Shown here: piece by piece, positions 12,342-25,075 of the stretch
Position numbering within the stretch: the stretch's first letter is position 1
Layout of the letters: every line of letters starts with the position of its first letter
Assembly (NCBI RefSeq): GCF_029852145.1
Contig: NC_079969.1
Coordinates: 26,714,459-26,778,458, forward strand
Reading direction: 5' to 3'
Length of the DNA: 64,000 bases
Source: Microplitis mediator
Lineage: Eukaryota; Arthropoda; Insecta; Hymenoptera; Braconidae
The notes under the pieces: model-generated
Seen by the model: the letters and a program-made list of their open reading frames with translations, nothing else
The model's database searches: none
What the model was told of the DNA's origin: nothing
Position numbers and translations under genes: made by a program

Positions 12342-13586
12342 TCAGAACAAGTCCGCAATAGTTTATATGTGTCTCATTCATCGTATGCGCATTATTTTTT
12401 TAATCATAAAAATGTCCATAATAAATAATAGGATCAGCGAGTACGCGGAGTCGCTCGGTTATTGCTCACCATAGAAATCCAAAGGGTCAACGATAATTTA
12501 CCTTTTATTAATCAGTAATTAAAATTGCCAATAAGCGATTACATTGATCGAAGTTTATGATAGTTTAGCCAATAATTCTGATGCTTACGAAACGTTGCTG
12601 CTGATTTCTGTTGCGATGCCTCAGTCCACTGGATACCGAGTACTCAGTACCAGGTACGTAGTGTTATGATGTCTGTTTTGAAACGAGAGTATTTAATTCT
12701 GAAATATGCAAAGCAGAGCAGAGGAGGCATCGCCAGCATCAGGATCAACTTGGCTGGATCACGTATCTGTAGATTACGATGATGACGGTTGTAATGGAGG
12801 CTTATGCAGCGTAGATCGATTAAATCTCGATCGAAAATAAATACTGCGAACTCTGTAAGCACGGGCTCGCAATTAACTCCGCTAATTTACCCGCAATTAG
12901 CCGCTACGGGGTAATGAAGTTATCGCTTTGGGATTCGTGTCCCCGATTACACGGCATTTACTTGAAATCGCGTGTGTCCCGCTAAGAGGTAAAGAGTAAA
13001 TGCATGTGTACTTTGCTTAACGTTACGTACAGTGTTACTACAGCACGACGATGACAAAGCGTGTACTTAAAAAGTAAAAAAAAGATTTTAAAAATTGGAA
13101 TAATGTAATATAAGGGATAGCACGGTGTCGTTAGGTGGGTGATTAACGGCACACGCTTCTTACCTAACGGCTTATCTCAATTGTTAACATGAAAAGTTGT
13201 TACTGAGTGTCACGCCTCTGTGTTTGTTCGATAAAATACTATATACTCGGCTCTTTTACACATTTGTTACCTTGTTTATTTTATTTTCTTTAAAAAAAAA
13301 AAAAAAATCGTTTAAATACTCCTATTTACTTGCTTGTTAACTGTTTTATTTTCTGTTTTTTATGTTTTTTTTTAATTTAAAAATTTAATGAACTTTTTAG
13401 TAGAACAGTACTAAAGTTAATTTTAATTGTAATTTATTTACTGCTGTAATGCAGACGTTAAAAATAAATAAAACATTTTGGCATTGACTTAAAATTTTTA
13501 AAAAAGTCATTGGAAGAGTAAATTTTTTTTTTCATTAAATATCCATTAAAAAATTTTATGATCAATAATGAAATGGAGTAAATTTT

Positions 13587-13778
13587 ATGATACTGAAGTT
13601 AGCAGACGTCTAATAATTTTTTGATTTTTTTTTAGACGACAAAATCATAAAAAAAAAATTGCACCTGTAGTTTTTTAAATTTTCTACATGTGCATATTTT
13701 TATTTTATTTTTCTGCAATTGATTTGTTGAAAAACAAAAATTAAAAAATTTTTAAATATCTGCTAACTTCAGGATCAT
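13587..13778. mobile_element. Short MITE with ATGATACTGAAGTTAGC ends
   Basis: Left end ATGATACTGAAGTTAGCAGA pairs with right end TCTGCTAACTTCAGGATCAT. The interior contains a second inverted pair around ATTTTTTGATTTTTTT and a GTAGAAAATTT/ACATGTGCAT segment. The same family is present at 24903-25075 and, as a fragment, near 42826-42934. At about 190 bases it has no coding capacity. Confidence 0.7.
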
Positions 13779-16079
13779 TAAATTTTTAAATCATTTTTGA
13801 TTTTTTTTTTTTTCAATTTAAATTCCTCATATTTTTAAAAGTAAGAATGAAACTTTGAAAGTAAATTAAATGAAAAAAATTTAAATTGGCTTCGGTAAAT
13901 CTCATTGACAATCAATGAAATAAATCATAGAGTAATTTTTCATCGTAATATCAGAGTAGAATAAAATAATTAATTAAACTCGATCACATTGTTGCTGACT
14001 TCACCCACCTCGGTATCCCTTGCACAATAAAATATCTCTTTGTGCAGCACCAGAGCTAACCGATGCCAGCAATAGTCTATAGATATTTTAAGTACAGCAA
14101 ACAAACATGTGCCTTGGGGTCACTTCTAATCAAACTCCTAACGAGTGATCGCCCACATGGGCGTGGTGCTGACTTGCTCCTCGACGCACCTTTGATAACA
14201 ATAATCCCAGCTCGAAATGTAACGCTCCACTCGGACACTAAACGAACGAGCCTCTACTCTCTACTCTCCTCAAAAAAAAAAAAAAAAAAAAATATATATT
14301 TATATATAATAAACAAAAAAAATATCGCCGGGAGTAATTCATTCCCCGCGTCCACGCATAAATATCGCACATCCATACATCCATGGATCCTCACACACAA
14401 ACGTCCATATAAAGACTCGATATGTGATTTATCATTCTCGCGCGATCGCCATCGTCCGCGAACAAAGAATAATAACAACAGCACTAAGTAACAATACAGG
14501 AAAAATAATAAAAAACAGCAACAATTTCTCACCAAGGGATCGATAATTTATTCATTTTTAATTCCGCCTCAATTCTCATATTTGCTGTTATTTTTATTGT
14601 TTTATTACAAAAATTGGCAGCACTAAGTACAAGTATTTATCGCGTTGCATGGATCCCGCGATATCGAGTTAAAACGGTACTGGAACCTACGCGATTCCGC
14701 GTGAGCTCGTCACGATGCTAAAAAACTCGATGATCTTTCAAGCTCGCGAGTCCTTACCTTACATTAGCCCGCAATAGTTTCATTCGTGCTGGGAGTTTGT
14801 TACAGCCCTCGGGGATTTACATCAGCAGGTGTACCAGAACTATGTATGTATAAGTAATATATATATATAAATATATATTACTGAGTTTACCCCGAACCGC
14901 GGAGGCGTGGCTCCTCCAGTAAAGAAAATAAATCGGACAGCTACGAACCGTGAAACCGCGGAACTATGAGACCTTTTGTCTATTTTATAGTGACTCGAGC
15001 CCCATCTACAGCTCAGCTAACGATTATGTTGATCGCTGTCATAGCAGTTACAAATGTGCGTTGATCTTATGTATATATATATATGCAGATACAGATAGAT
15101 ATGAATAATAACCCGTGGATTTAAAATATAATTAGAGGCAAAGGCATACAGATATTTATTATTTATAAGCCTTTTAAATATTATGCAACGGCCACATCAT
15201 ATTGTCGAACCACACAGAGAGTTGAGATTATATCTTTACGATTACTGATTACTGATCGCGTGGGAATTACTCTATCGGTTACCTTTCGACTCGCGAATGC
15301 CGGGAAAAATTTCGTCGAAAATATAAAAATAAATAGACATGAGGAAGTGAGGGACTAGGAAGAGACGCGGTGCAGATGGACGAGAGTCTGGGCTGGGTTA
15401 ATTGCAGTCAGAGTCGGAGCACGCAATTAGGTGCCGGCTTGGACATCTGGGCTGATTTCAGGGAGGGGAGAGAGAGTTAGAGGATTTATGCAAAGAAAGA
15501 TTGAGAGAAACGAGTCTGAGGCTCTTCCGCGGCTCGTCGGGGATAATTACCACATTGGAATCGACCGTCATACGTTGCCTTGTATCGAGACTTGCTCATC
15601 AGGTAAAATGTAGACTGCCGAGCATGCGTGTCCACTTAGCGAGCTCACCGGTTTTCACTTTTTATTTATTTTTTAACTTTTATCACCTCAGTCCCAACTT
15701 CTTTGTCTGCTCGTCATTTTCGACTTGAGATTTATGACCCTACATAATTCTATCATATATGTGTATGTATATAGTATCCTTTTTTGTATCGTAGAGGGAG
15801 AAAAGAATTTTTTTTAATAAAAATTTTGTTTCTAAATATTTTCAAAATTCTGACATCTTAAAATTAATTGATGATGATTTAAAAAAAAAATTCAAAATGT
15901 GTAGAATGGCCGATTTTTAGGTCACTAACTTAACGACAAATTTTGAAAGGAATTATTTTTTTTTTTTTTCTATTAAAATTTAAAATTTCCGGGACTTAGT
16001 TTTTATTTATTTACCCAAGTATTTTAAGTATTTTGTTAAATTTAGTTTAGTGTTTGCTCAACTACTTAGATCGTAAACC

Positions 16080-16753
16080 GAAATCGGTGAACTAAACGGA
16101 AGGAGAATTTTTCGTCGCCGGTGCAATTAACACCTCAGCGGCATGGCGCGCATACCTTTTGCCCCCTCATTCTCAATTTTCCTGAATCGATTTTTCCTAA
16201 AAAAAAAATCTCTCAGAGAGCTCGGAAACATTATTACTTGTAAATTTTTGAGTTCTTCGAGCTCAAAAATTTGTTAGGCCGGTAAAACATACCTTCACTG
16301 AAAAATTATAATTTTTGTCCGACGATATCTTTGGATAGTATGAACCGATTTGAAAGTTCTTGGTGGCAATTGAAAGGGATCAACAAGACTTAAAACTGAT
16401 TACATTTTGAGGTGAATCGGGCAAGTGGTTTATAAATTATACGCAAAAAACCAAAAACAAAAAAAAATTTTCAATTTGTATTCTTCGAATAATTCGTAAA
16501 CTACATGACCGATCTCCCCCAAAATCTAGTCAATTCTAAGTTTTGGTTAGCCCTTTCGATTGTCACCAAGTAGGTTCAAATCGGTTAATTCGTTCCAAAA
16601 ATATCGTCGGACAAAAAAAGTTTACACACACTCACATCCACCCGGAAATAGTCAGAATAGCTTCCTAGGACCTCAAAACGTCGACATCTGATGAAAACTC
16701 GAAACCAATAACTTCCCATTTTTTGAAAATTTGAAATTCTTAGCGGGAAATTT
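16080..16753. mobile_element. Interspersed repeat ending CTTAGCGGGAA (group d)
   Basis: The right part carries GTCAGAATAGCTTCCTAGGA, then ACCTCAAAACGTCGACATCT, CCAATAACTTCCC and TTAGCGGGAAATTT. The same string is found at about 36782-36906. Upstream it has several 'AAATCGGTT...CGTTC' and 'ATATCGTCGGA' phrases that recur in the group. The left boundary is approximate because this copy's left half diverges. The superfamily is unknown. Confidence 0.55.
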
Positions 16754-17688
16754 AAAAAATAAAAATAATTTACGACAATAATAATAAATAAATAAAAAAT
16801 AACAACAGTTTAAATACAAAACTCATGTGTGATCACGCGACGTAGTATCGTTCAAGTTTTTTTTATAAAACCACCCTGTCCTCCATCCTCACACTGGCAA
16901 CATATTAGCGGTGGGAGCTCACCAGCTGGGGATTCACGATAGTCAAAATCGACTCATGCGTCATGTATATAATACATCACGTGCACTCTTATCAATCCAC
17001 GTGTCGACATTGTTCATACGTTTTTAAATAATTGTACATAAATTTACAGTCACACGCAAATAAACGGTATCCATTTTTTTTATTTATCTTTTTTTTTTTA
17101 TTACTGTTGTAATAAGCGGGGCAAAAAATTCGATAATCGGATTGAAATTAATGAGTCGTTATTCGAAATTATTAAAAATAAAATGAATGGCGAGTGGAAA
17201 ACAATTGATCAGTTAATAATTAACGTCGACATTGGCCTCATCGTAAGGTAATGTCTCAATTAACCATGAGAAAATAATCTTACAATCTTAAGGCGTAAAC
17301 TCTGCGTTATAAAGCAACACACGTCGCTATACTACGAGAAATAATATAATATATAATATTAAAGGTACGATGCGTTTTAATGTATCGCGTAGGCAAACCC
17401 CTAGAAGGGCGATCCTTAGATCCAATAAGACAAGACCGATGAGACAGCTGTGGGTGGACGTAGATTGCGAGCTGCCATCGCCTTCAAACCAGTCTCAGGC
17501 TAAAAAAATTAAATGAGAATAAATTTTATTTTTTTATACATATATTAACAAAAAGAGACGTGGAACGCAAAATGGGGTCAAATGGACCGTTTCAAAATTT
17601 GCCTCCAACCAAAAATTATTCATTTCCAATTTCTCATCTTTTTTTTGTAAATTAAGTGGGTCCATTTTTACCTCCCATTTTATTTAAT

Positions 17689-18136
17689 TAAAATTTTTGA
17701 GAGGATTTTTCCGGCGAAACTATCAGTCGTATCAAAAAATATCATAGAAACATTTTTGTAGATAATTTTATTCCTTACAAATTGTTACGAATAAAGTTTT
17801 TCGAAATTCTGCGTTGTTTTCAAGTTGTATCCATTTCAATGTCAAGCTCTTGAAAAAATAAGATTTCTGATTAATTTTAAGAGCTTGACATCGAAATGAA
17901 AATAAATTGAAAACAATGCGGAATTTCGAAAAATTTTATTCGTAATAATTTGTAAGGAATAAAATTACCTACAAAAAAGTTTCTATGACATTTTGTAATA
18001 AGACTGATAGTTTCGCCGGAAAAGTGAAAAGATCTCAAAATTTACTATAAATTTGACTTGAAACTTAAATAACTTTTGAACAGTGGGATTTATCAAAAAA
18101 TGATAAGAGACTTTTTTTGTAGAGCGTTCAATTTCC
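17689..18136. mobile_element. Foldback element with about 150-base arms
   Basis: The left arm (about 17689-17859) contains CCGGCGAAACTATCAGTC, CTTACAAATTGTTACGAAT and CATTTCAATGTCAAGCTCTT. The right arm (about 17879-18040) is its reverse complement, with a spacer of about 20 bases. Outside the right arm, 18069-18136 (AAGAGACTTTTTTTGTAGAG followed by CGTTCAATTTCCT) is shared with the large palindrome at 54034-54996, so the two are probably related. No termini or duplication are certain. Confidence 0.6.
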
Positions 18137-18683
18137 TACACAAAGTTTCATTGCGCATAGAAATCCGTTGAGTGGTCTGTAAGCTAGAAAATTCTAAAAA
18201 AAAAAAAAAATTTTTCCTATGTTATTTAAATGGAAAATAGACAAATGGATTGAGGCAAACCTTAATATTATTATTAAGAGCTCGGATTTGCACCAAAATC
18301 TTTATTTTCAGGTATACTTTCAATTTTTGAATACAAAAAAAAAATTTGTTTTTTCTGAAACACCCTAGTATTCACCCTCCATCTTATTCAAAATATATAT
18401 AAATATATGAAAAAAATTCAAATAAAATTAAAGCCTGCGATCGCGACAATGGGCCGGTTAAACTTCTGACCTCCATTACGTCACAGATATACTTGGATAA
18501 AAATAATAACTCGTCAGTAAATAATTACTAATAATTAATAACGCAAAGGATATATATATATACAAGTCCGTACTTGAAACAATACAATTAACTCGACGTA
18601 TTTTTGAAGCCATCTTTGTTCAATCGGCAGTTATGATTCATAGATTAATACACGCTGTAGCTTCTCCACAAGAACACGGGCAG

Positions 18684-18726
18684 GAATATAAATATAAATA
18701 TAAATATGAATACGAATATGAATACT
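18684..18726. repeat. AATATA/GAATAC hexanucleotide microsatellite
   Basis: Tandem AAATAT-type units that grade into GAATAC and GAATATG units; no other content. Confidence 0.7.
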
Positions 18727-21700
18727 TAAATTAATAGCCTGTCGACGCTCGCATGCGCAAATAAATACATCTATAAATATGAATATAAATTAGCAGTGCA
18801 CTTGTTTGCGACGGTCTTTATAATTAACCAGAATCAAACGAGTCACTTTATTTATATGCGCAGGTACATTATAAAAAAGAACCAAAAACGACACAAGTGT
18901 TCGATGAAAACGAATACAACCGGAACAAAAAACCTTCATATATGTTCGTACGTCTAAATTGAAATAAATATATAATATTATTACGGTTTGTTAAATTGAA
19001 TTGAAAAGACGATTGGGAGAGCGAGATCGGCCAAGTGTGCGATTCGTCGAAATCAAACCGCGGCTATTACTTATCTGCGATCTTCTATTAACCTTTAGTA
19101 ACAAAACGCCGTTGTGAGTGTGACGCAATAATAGTAAAGCTTGAGAATTACTCGTAGGTAACTAGTACTAGTTAAGTAAAAGCAATTCTACATACATACA
19201 TACATCCATACGTTGATAGTAAATTAGTGGTGGTACAGATACAGATGGTAGAGTACAAGAGCTAAAACTAAACGAGAATGAGATCTAAAGTCTGTGGGAT
19301 CGATCAGCTGTTTCACGTAATTACACATACCTATCTCAACGGATTGTGATTTATTGTTTACTCGATTGCTCTACACGCTTGCTGGCAATGGCTCGCGCTA
19401 AACAAAACAATGCTATCATGTTTGGTGAGGCGATGAGTAATTATATATGATTGAGAGCGAAAGCCTTTTAATACGCTGACTAAATATATATATACATATA
19501 TCTTCATACACAATACCTTACATACATATTTTTATTTACCTGGCTATCATGATCTACTTGGAATTAAAATTCACTTCGCGTTCCACGTGTTGACTCTAAT
19601 AATAATAATGATAAATTATTTAAATAAAAAACCATACACAAGAGGTAGATAATTAAAAATATGTCGTACAAGCAAATTAGTTGGGCAGTTATTGCTGGTG
19701 GTTGCTGAGAGTATTGATATTAACGCAGGTGCTCACCTTCGTATCATATCATATTATATATAAAAATGTGTAATGGTTTGTTTAAATTGAATTTCTTGAG
19801 TCTATTATGCTGGTGATTGAAAATGTGTGTTAAAAAAACGGTACGACATGTGCCGAACGGTATATCTTTGGTGGGTTACTGCTGTTTTACAGCGACATGC
19901 CGTCATATAGTAATGACGATCATAAAACAAGTATTTTATATACATTTATATATATGACAATTTATACAAGAGCATGAACATTTAATACCAATTACCGTGA
20001 CATCCGGATCCCTGACTCGTCATGCCGATTTACGAGCTGACTCTAGAACCGGAGACCCAATTCGAGTGCTGAGAGCTCACGAATTTACGATCTTGTGATT
20101 CTGTCGAGCTACGATTTTTCCCAGGTGTATCGAGGGCTTTTACTGTGGGAAGTAAGTCGCAGGTTACTGGTTACTGTGACTAGTGTCTTTTACTCACATA
20201 TTAATTTATCTAGACTCAGAGCTGAAAGTGATCGATAGGCAACTTAAGACATTCGCCGCACGCCCGTATAATTTATTTTTCACGGTTCTAATTACTTTGT
20301 AAAACTGCTCTGATGACAGTTATTTAGATAATTATGGGTCACTTCAGTTATTATTTGCTGTAATAATTTAGTGATCGGTTTGGTAGCAGGAGTGGGATGC
20401 GTGACGATAGGGCGTATCGGTCTCGTTTGGTTTCCGTGGCACTTTGGCACCTGCAGCTGCGTTATAAAACGTCATCGGAGCATAATGTGTGTAAAGAAGC
20501 GATGAGAAATAAAAGTGAATTTTAAAAAATGCAGCAGACAAAGTAGCAGCCAGCATCAACACTACGCACCTGTCATCTTTCACGCCCTAAGAATAACAAT
20601 TGCGGTTGACCCAGGATAGTTCTGCCGGACGGTGCTCGATTCCTTGGCAACTAAATTCTCTACATAACACTCTCTCAATATTTTAAATTATTAAAATAAG
20701 TGTGACTACTGATGACTCATGAAAAAAATAGATCGCTGAGATATTTATTTATTTATTCACACTACAAATGTCTCTGGCCAGAGTTAGGTCCTTGAGAAAT
20801 CTCGCGGGTAGGTCTTTATTGAAAAAAATAAAAAAAAGAAGAAGAAGAAGCTTGTGGCTATTCTTTTTCTTCTAGTATTTACACTGCAAACCCTAAATAA
20901 AGATACCACCATAGTGTTTTGTCGACTTATGTTGGTTTTGATGGCTGCCGTTGGTGTATATCCCGGGCGATGGCGAATCTGCGCGACCTGGAGGTGAGAA
21001 AATCAACTTCTGTCCTCTTGTCTGTCTTGTGGATTGGGCCCAGGCGTGAGACACTGTGGATTCCGTCATGAGGATTTTATTTGTGGAGCAAACAGAAAAA
21101 GGTCAAGGCGATACAAAGAATTCGCCCGGAGCTGGATGATGTTTTAATATTTTAATATTTGCCCTCTGGCATTTCTTTCAATGGAAGACAAAAATTGTGT
21201 TAACTGGCAACTGTTTACATCAATCTGTTTGACTTAGATTCTTGGATTCTTTTCAATACGTTTACATATTTATTATATATAATATTGAGTGAAAGCTAAA
21301 GGCTGACTAGATATGGCGGGTGGATGACAAATCCGAGTGAGCATCTGTCTAAAATTATTTACCCGGGGATGGAAGGGCTTCGGCGAAGGTGTGCGCTGCT
21401 ATTGATAATATCTCCATGTCAGTGGAGTCCGAGTATCCTGGACTTTTGACTGCATCAGTCTGCAGTGAAGAGCTCCTAGCATATTCCAGTTAGCAGACGC
21501 AGGAGTGTGAGCGAGAGAGATTAGCCGGTGTAGATGTGTAGGACGTCGTTGTCGAGGTATTAACGATCCAGCAGTGTCACTGGTGTGCTGAGAGGAGAGT
21601 CAGCCTGCTACCAAGTACTGTCGAGTAGCCACTCGAAAGAGCTGGGTGGGCTAATTAGTGAGGTTGCCTAGCAACCAGATATATGCACAGTACACCGATT

Positions 21701-21800
21701 TATACGAGACGCCATTTCTGTATATCACTCGACCTCTAAACTCGATTGCCCATTCAACAACACAATTACACCATAAATCTATTTTATTTTATTTCAATTA

Positions 21801-22306
21801 GGGGAAGGGGGGAGGGGGCAAAACGGGATAGGCCGGCAAAATGGGATACCCTCAAAATTTCGTCAAAATTTTGTTTTTCTCGAAAAACTTTCGAAAATGG
21901 TCAAAAATGACATCTAGTATCATTTTACACTATTAAAAGCTAAAAAAAACATTTTTATATTTTTTGCGAAAAGTATAATATTGGCGCCAATTTCAAATTT
22001 TGAAAAGAAATAACAAGGAAAAACTTCGTTAAAAATATGTTGAAATAAATTTTATTACTTACATCAATTTAGAAAGACATTATTACATCAATTTTATTCA
22101 CTTGAAAAAAAAAAAACAAATTTACTTTTTTTTGGGGTATCCCATTTTGCCCGCAAAAAATAAAATTTTTTTTTCTGATGGCAGTCCAAAATTCGTTATA
22201 TTTATTTCAAATAGAATCAAAATGAAGCCAATTTACGATATTTATGTCCCTAAAAACTAAATTTTTTGTTAAGTATCCCGTTTTGCCCCCCCCCCCCCCC
22301 TTCCCC
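21801..22306. mobile_element. G-rich-ended MITE with TA flanks (group b)
   Basis: The left end is a GGGGAAGGGG run leading into GGGCAAAACGGGATA; the right end is TATCCCGTTTTGCCC running into a polyC tract and TTCCCC. TA sits immediately outside both ends. Internal GGGATACC/GGTATCCCATTTTGCCCG adds an inverted pair. The same terminal phrase (G-rich run, GGCAAA, CGGG/GTGGG) marks three more elements in the window. There is no coding capacity. The TA duplication suggests Tc1/mariner-type mobilisation, but TA could instead be the outer bases of the TIR. Confidence 0.75.
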
Positions 22307-23399
22307 TATTAGTGTCTCGGAGATTTTTTTTTCGGCTTGAATAGCTCAGATTTTTAGGCCCAGAGGAAGTGGAAACGTCATTTTACTGACAGACTTTTTG
22401 AAATTGCTACGACTTATCATTGTGGCTAACGAGTTCTCAACCTTCTTCACACAATCTGTCGAGTTTTTTTTCTAAATGTCTAATAATTGTTTTTTTTATC
22501 CAAGTCCTGAGTTTTTTTTATTTATCTCCTGATTCACGAAAATTTTTGGAACTCTGAAAGGTGACGGTCTAAATTTATGAACTTCCATCAACTTGAGGGT
22601 TCACTACGTCAGACTTTTCGATATCAGACTCATCTCCCAACTCATAAAAATTTTCCTAATTTTCCGTATTTCGAACTTTGAAGCCCGAGGCTCAGTTGTA
22701 TTTCGCATTTCTGCACCTGACTAAAAATACCCTTAAAAAATTCAGTGTTGCCTCGAATAATTGATATTCAAAACTACAAAATATCTAGATCATTAAGCGT
22801 CTAAAAAAATTCCCCGTTAACTGAAACGTCCTTTCAAGGTTTCAATGCCACCAAAATCGCCGAAAAACCAAAAATATTTGGAAGTATTTTTTTTTTGAAT
22901 AAAAAAGTAAAACCACAGTACGCTATATGACCAGGCAGATATCTCCCTGTCACCCTTTTGAAGACACAAAAAATAAAAAAGGGGCGAAAATGAGAACGAG
23001 AAGCAATCGTCTGTAATTTGTGTCCCAAACCGCCTTATATTCACTATAACTCGAGACCCCGAAATCATTGACGATACGTTCATTGTTATTTCATCGTACC
23101 ACTTGTTATTCACAGCACTTTGTGGTCCTTGATCTTTAGATTCTTACATATTTTTTTATTTATTTATTATTGCTATCAAATGACGATGCAACGCCCAGAC
23201 CAGAGACCAAAGAATAGGTGACTTGGAGACTCGAAAGAACTGTTGATGGACGTGTCACGGACATGTTTCAGAATCCAATCCCTTTTTTATAACGTCATCT
23301 TCAGTGGCACTTGAAAAGATACCTTTGAGAATATCACGATACTTTATTTCTATTAAAAAATACCTGAATAGTCGGTGTCACTCTGGTCTCTTGATGCTG

Positions 23400-23429
23400 A
23401 CTCTTACTCTTACTCTTACTCTTCACTCT
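23400..23429. repeat. CTCTTA hexanucleotide microsatellite
   Basis: Several perfect CTCTTA units in tandem, followed by CTTCACTCTC. Confidence 0.8.
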
Positions 23430-23935
23430 CACATATTTTATATATCAGAGTCAACTGCTATTCTATTCAGCCTACGATTTATTATTTAAACCAACAATAT
23501 TTTTATTACGTTATATATTAATGATGTTTGTCATTACCGTCTGTTTGTCTTTTGTCATTTATACGCAAGTGTGTCAGATTTTATTAAACTGATATTCAAA
23601 AGCTAACATATCTAGTCATCTTAGTTAGTCTTGGTATATATATTTATTTTGTTAAGGTCATTTTAGATTTATTGTCGTGATTAAATGTCATTCAGTTTGT
23701 TTTGTTGCATTAAATGCTACAAAGGTGATATGACAATTTAACCATTTGACAATCGGCTTTCGTAATAAGGTCAAGTATTTTTTGAATGCTTATTTTGAAA
23801 TTTTTTTTCAATTACCTTGACTTTTCTTACAGTTGTCATAGAATAATAAATTTCGTTATTAATTTTCATTTCGAAATAATTCATGCTGTTAAATTTCAAA
23901 TTTATATTCGACTATTTCGTAGTCGAAAAAAAATT

Positions 23936-24865
23936 CCCGGGTCAAAAATAAAAATTGATTCCGGCTCGCTTCACCTTATTTTCTTTTGAAGTTATGGATT
24001 TGCCGACGATTTTTCGATAAGATCTCGACTCTTTCGAGTTAAATTAAATTTTTTTAAACTTTTTGACCCGGGTCGAAAAATTAGATCTGATTTTAGTTTA
24101 ACTGGGCTGCATTTGGACTATTTGAACTAGTTGATCTATTTTTAAATTTTAATAAAAATTCTAAGCGGTTTTTGACCTAAAGACAATCGAAAGACTAAAC
24201 AAAATAACACGCAGAAAAAGTCTAATTTTGATCTGAATAAAAGTAAAATAAGGCAAAATATTTTGAGAAACAAGTCTGATTCTGATCTAGAGGCGACCAA
24301 AACTAGACTAAAAATGATTGAAAACACTGGAAATAGTCTAAATAAGGAACAGTACGGGCAAAATTTGATTAAATTTTCCATGTTAATTAAATAAAAATAA
24401 AAAGTAGAATTTAATAGAAATGACTCAAATTTTCATTTTATTTAAAAACGATCAAATTTTTCGACTCAGGGAACTTTTTTCATCTAAATTTCAACTTATT
24501 TGTATTTTTTGATTTTGGTTTGATGTTATTTGTCTTCACTTCGAGCACGATAGTCATTCACTTTACTTTTGACTTACTAAATCAAATTGAAAAAAAGTTC
24601 ATTATTCGCCTTATAATACATTCAAATTATTTCACCTTAGTTTTGACTTTTTCGCCTTATAATTTACGTCGAATAAGTCTAAGCCAAGTCAATTTCGACT
24701 TGATTTCAACTTTTTCGTCTTAAATCGTGACTAAGTAAGCCAGTTAAGTCTAAACCGAGGCGAAATCTCAATGTATTTCATATCTCCGTGAAGAAAAATC
24801 GAGTTTGTCTTGTGAAAAACGGCTTCAAATTTTGACTTGGTAAACTGTTTTATTTTTGGCCCGGG
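23936..24865. mobile_element. CCCGGGTCAAAA-ended transposon interrupted by a second element (group a)
   Basis: Left end CCCGGGTCAAAAATAAAAAT and right end GTTTTATTTTTGGCCCGGG. The body aligns along both outer parts with 6535-7085 (for example CGCTTCACCTTATTTTCTTT and CTCAATGTATTTCATATCTC). A foreign segment (24067-24471) splits it. Flanking dinucleotides are TT on both sides, a 2-bp duplication. No reading frame of note. Confidence 0.8.
24067..24471. mobile_element. Nested CCCGGGTCGAAAAA-ended element (group a)
   Basis: This segment interrupts the homology between 23936-24865 and 6535-7085. It begins CCCGGGTCGAAAAATTAGAT and ends AATTTTTCGACTCAGGG, the same type of end as its host but with a different interior: degenerate 'TCTGATTTTAGT / AGACTAAA' motifs in both orientations. 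Flanking dinucleotides are GA and AA (one mismatch). It shows that the family inserts into its own relatives. Confidence 0.7.
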
Positions 24866-24902
24866 TTTTGATCAAAATTTAAATAAAAATCTTAACAAAA
24901 TT

Positions 24903-25075
24903 ATGATCCTGAAGTCAACAAACAGTTAAAAATTTTTGGATTTTTTTTCAATAACTCAGTTACATAAAAAAAAAATATGCACATGTAGAAAATTTAAAAA
25001 ACTATACGTGTAATATTTTTTTTTATAATTTGTTGTTTTTAAAAAAAATCAAACGTCGGCTAACTTCAGTATCAT
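24903..25075. mobile_element. Short MITE with ATGATCCTGAAGT ends
   Basis: Left end ATGATCCTGAAGTCAACAAA and right end GGCTAACTTCAGTATCAT match the termini of 13587-13778. The centre has ATGCACATGTAGAAAATTT and an inverted AAACTATACGTGTAAT. No coding capacity. Confidence 0.65.
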
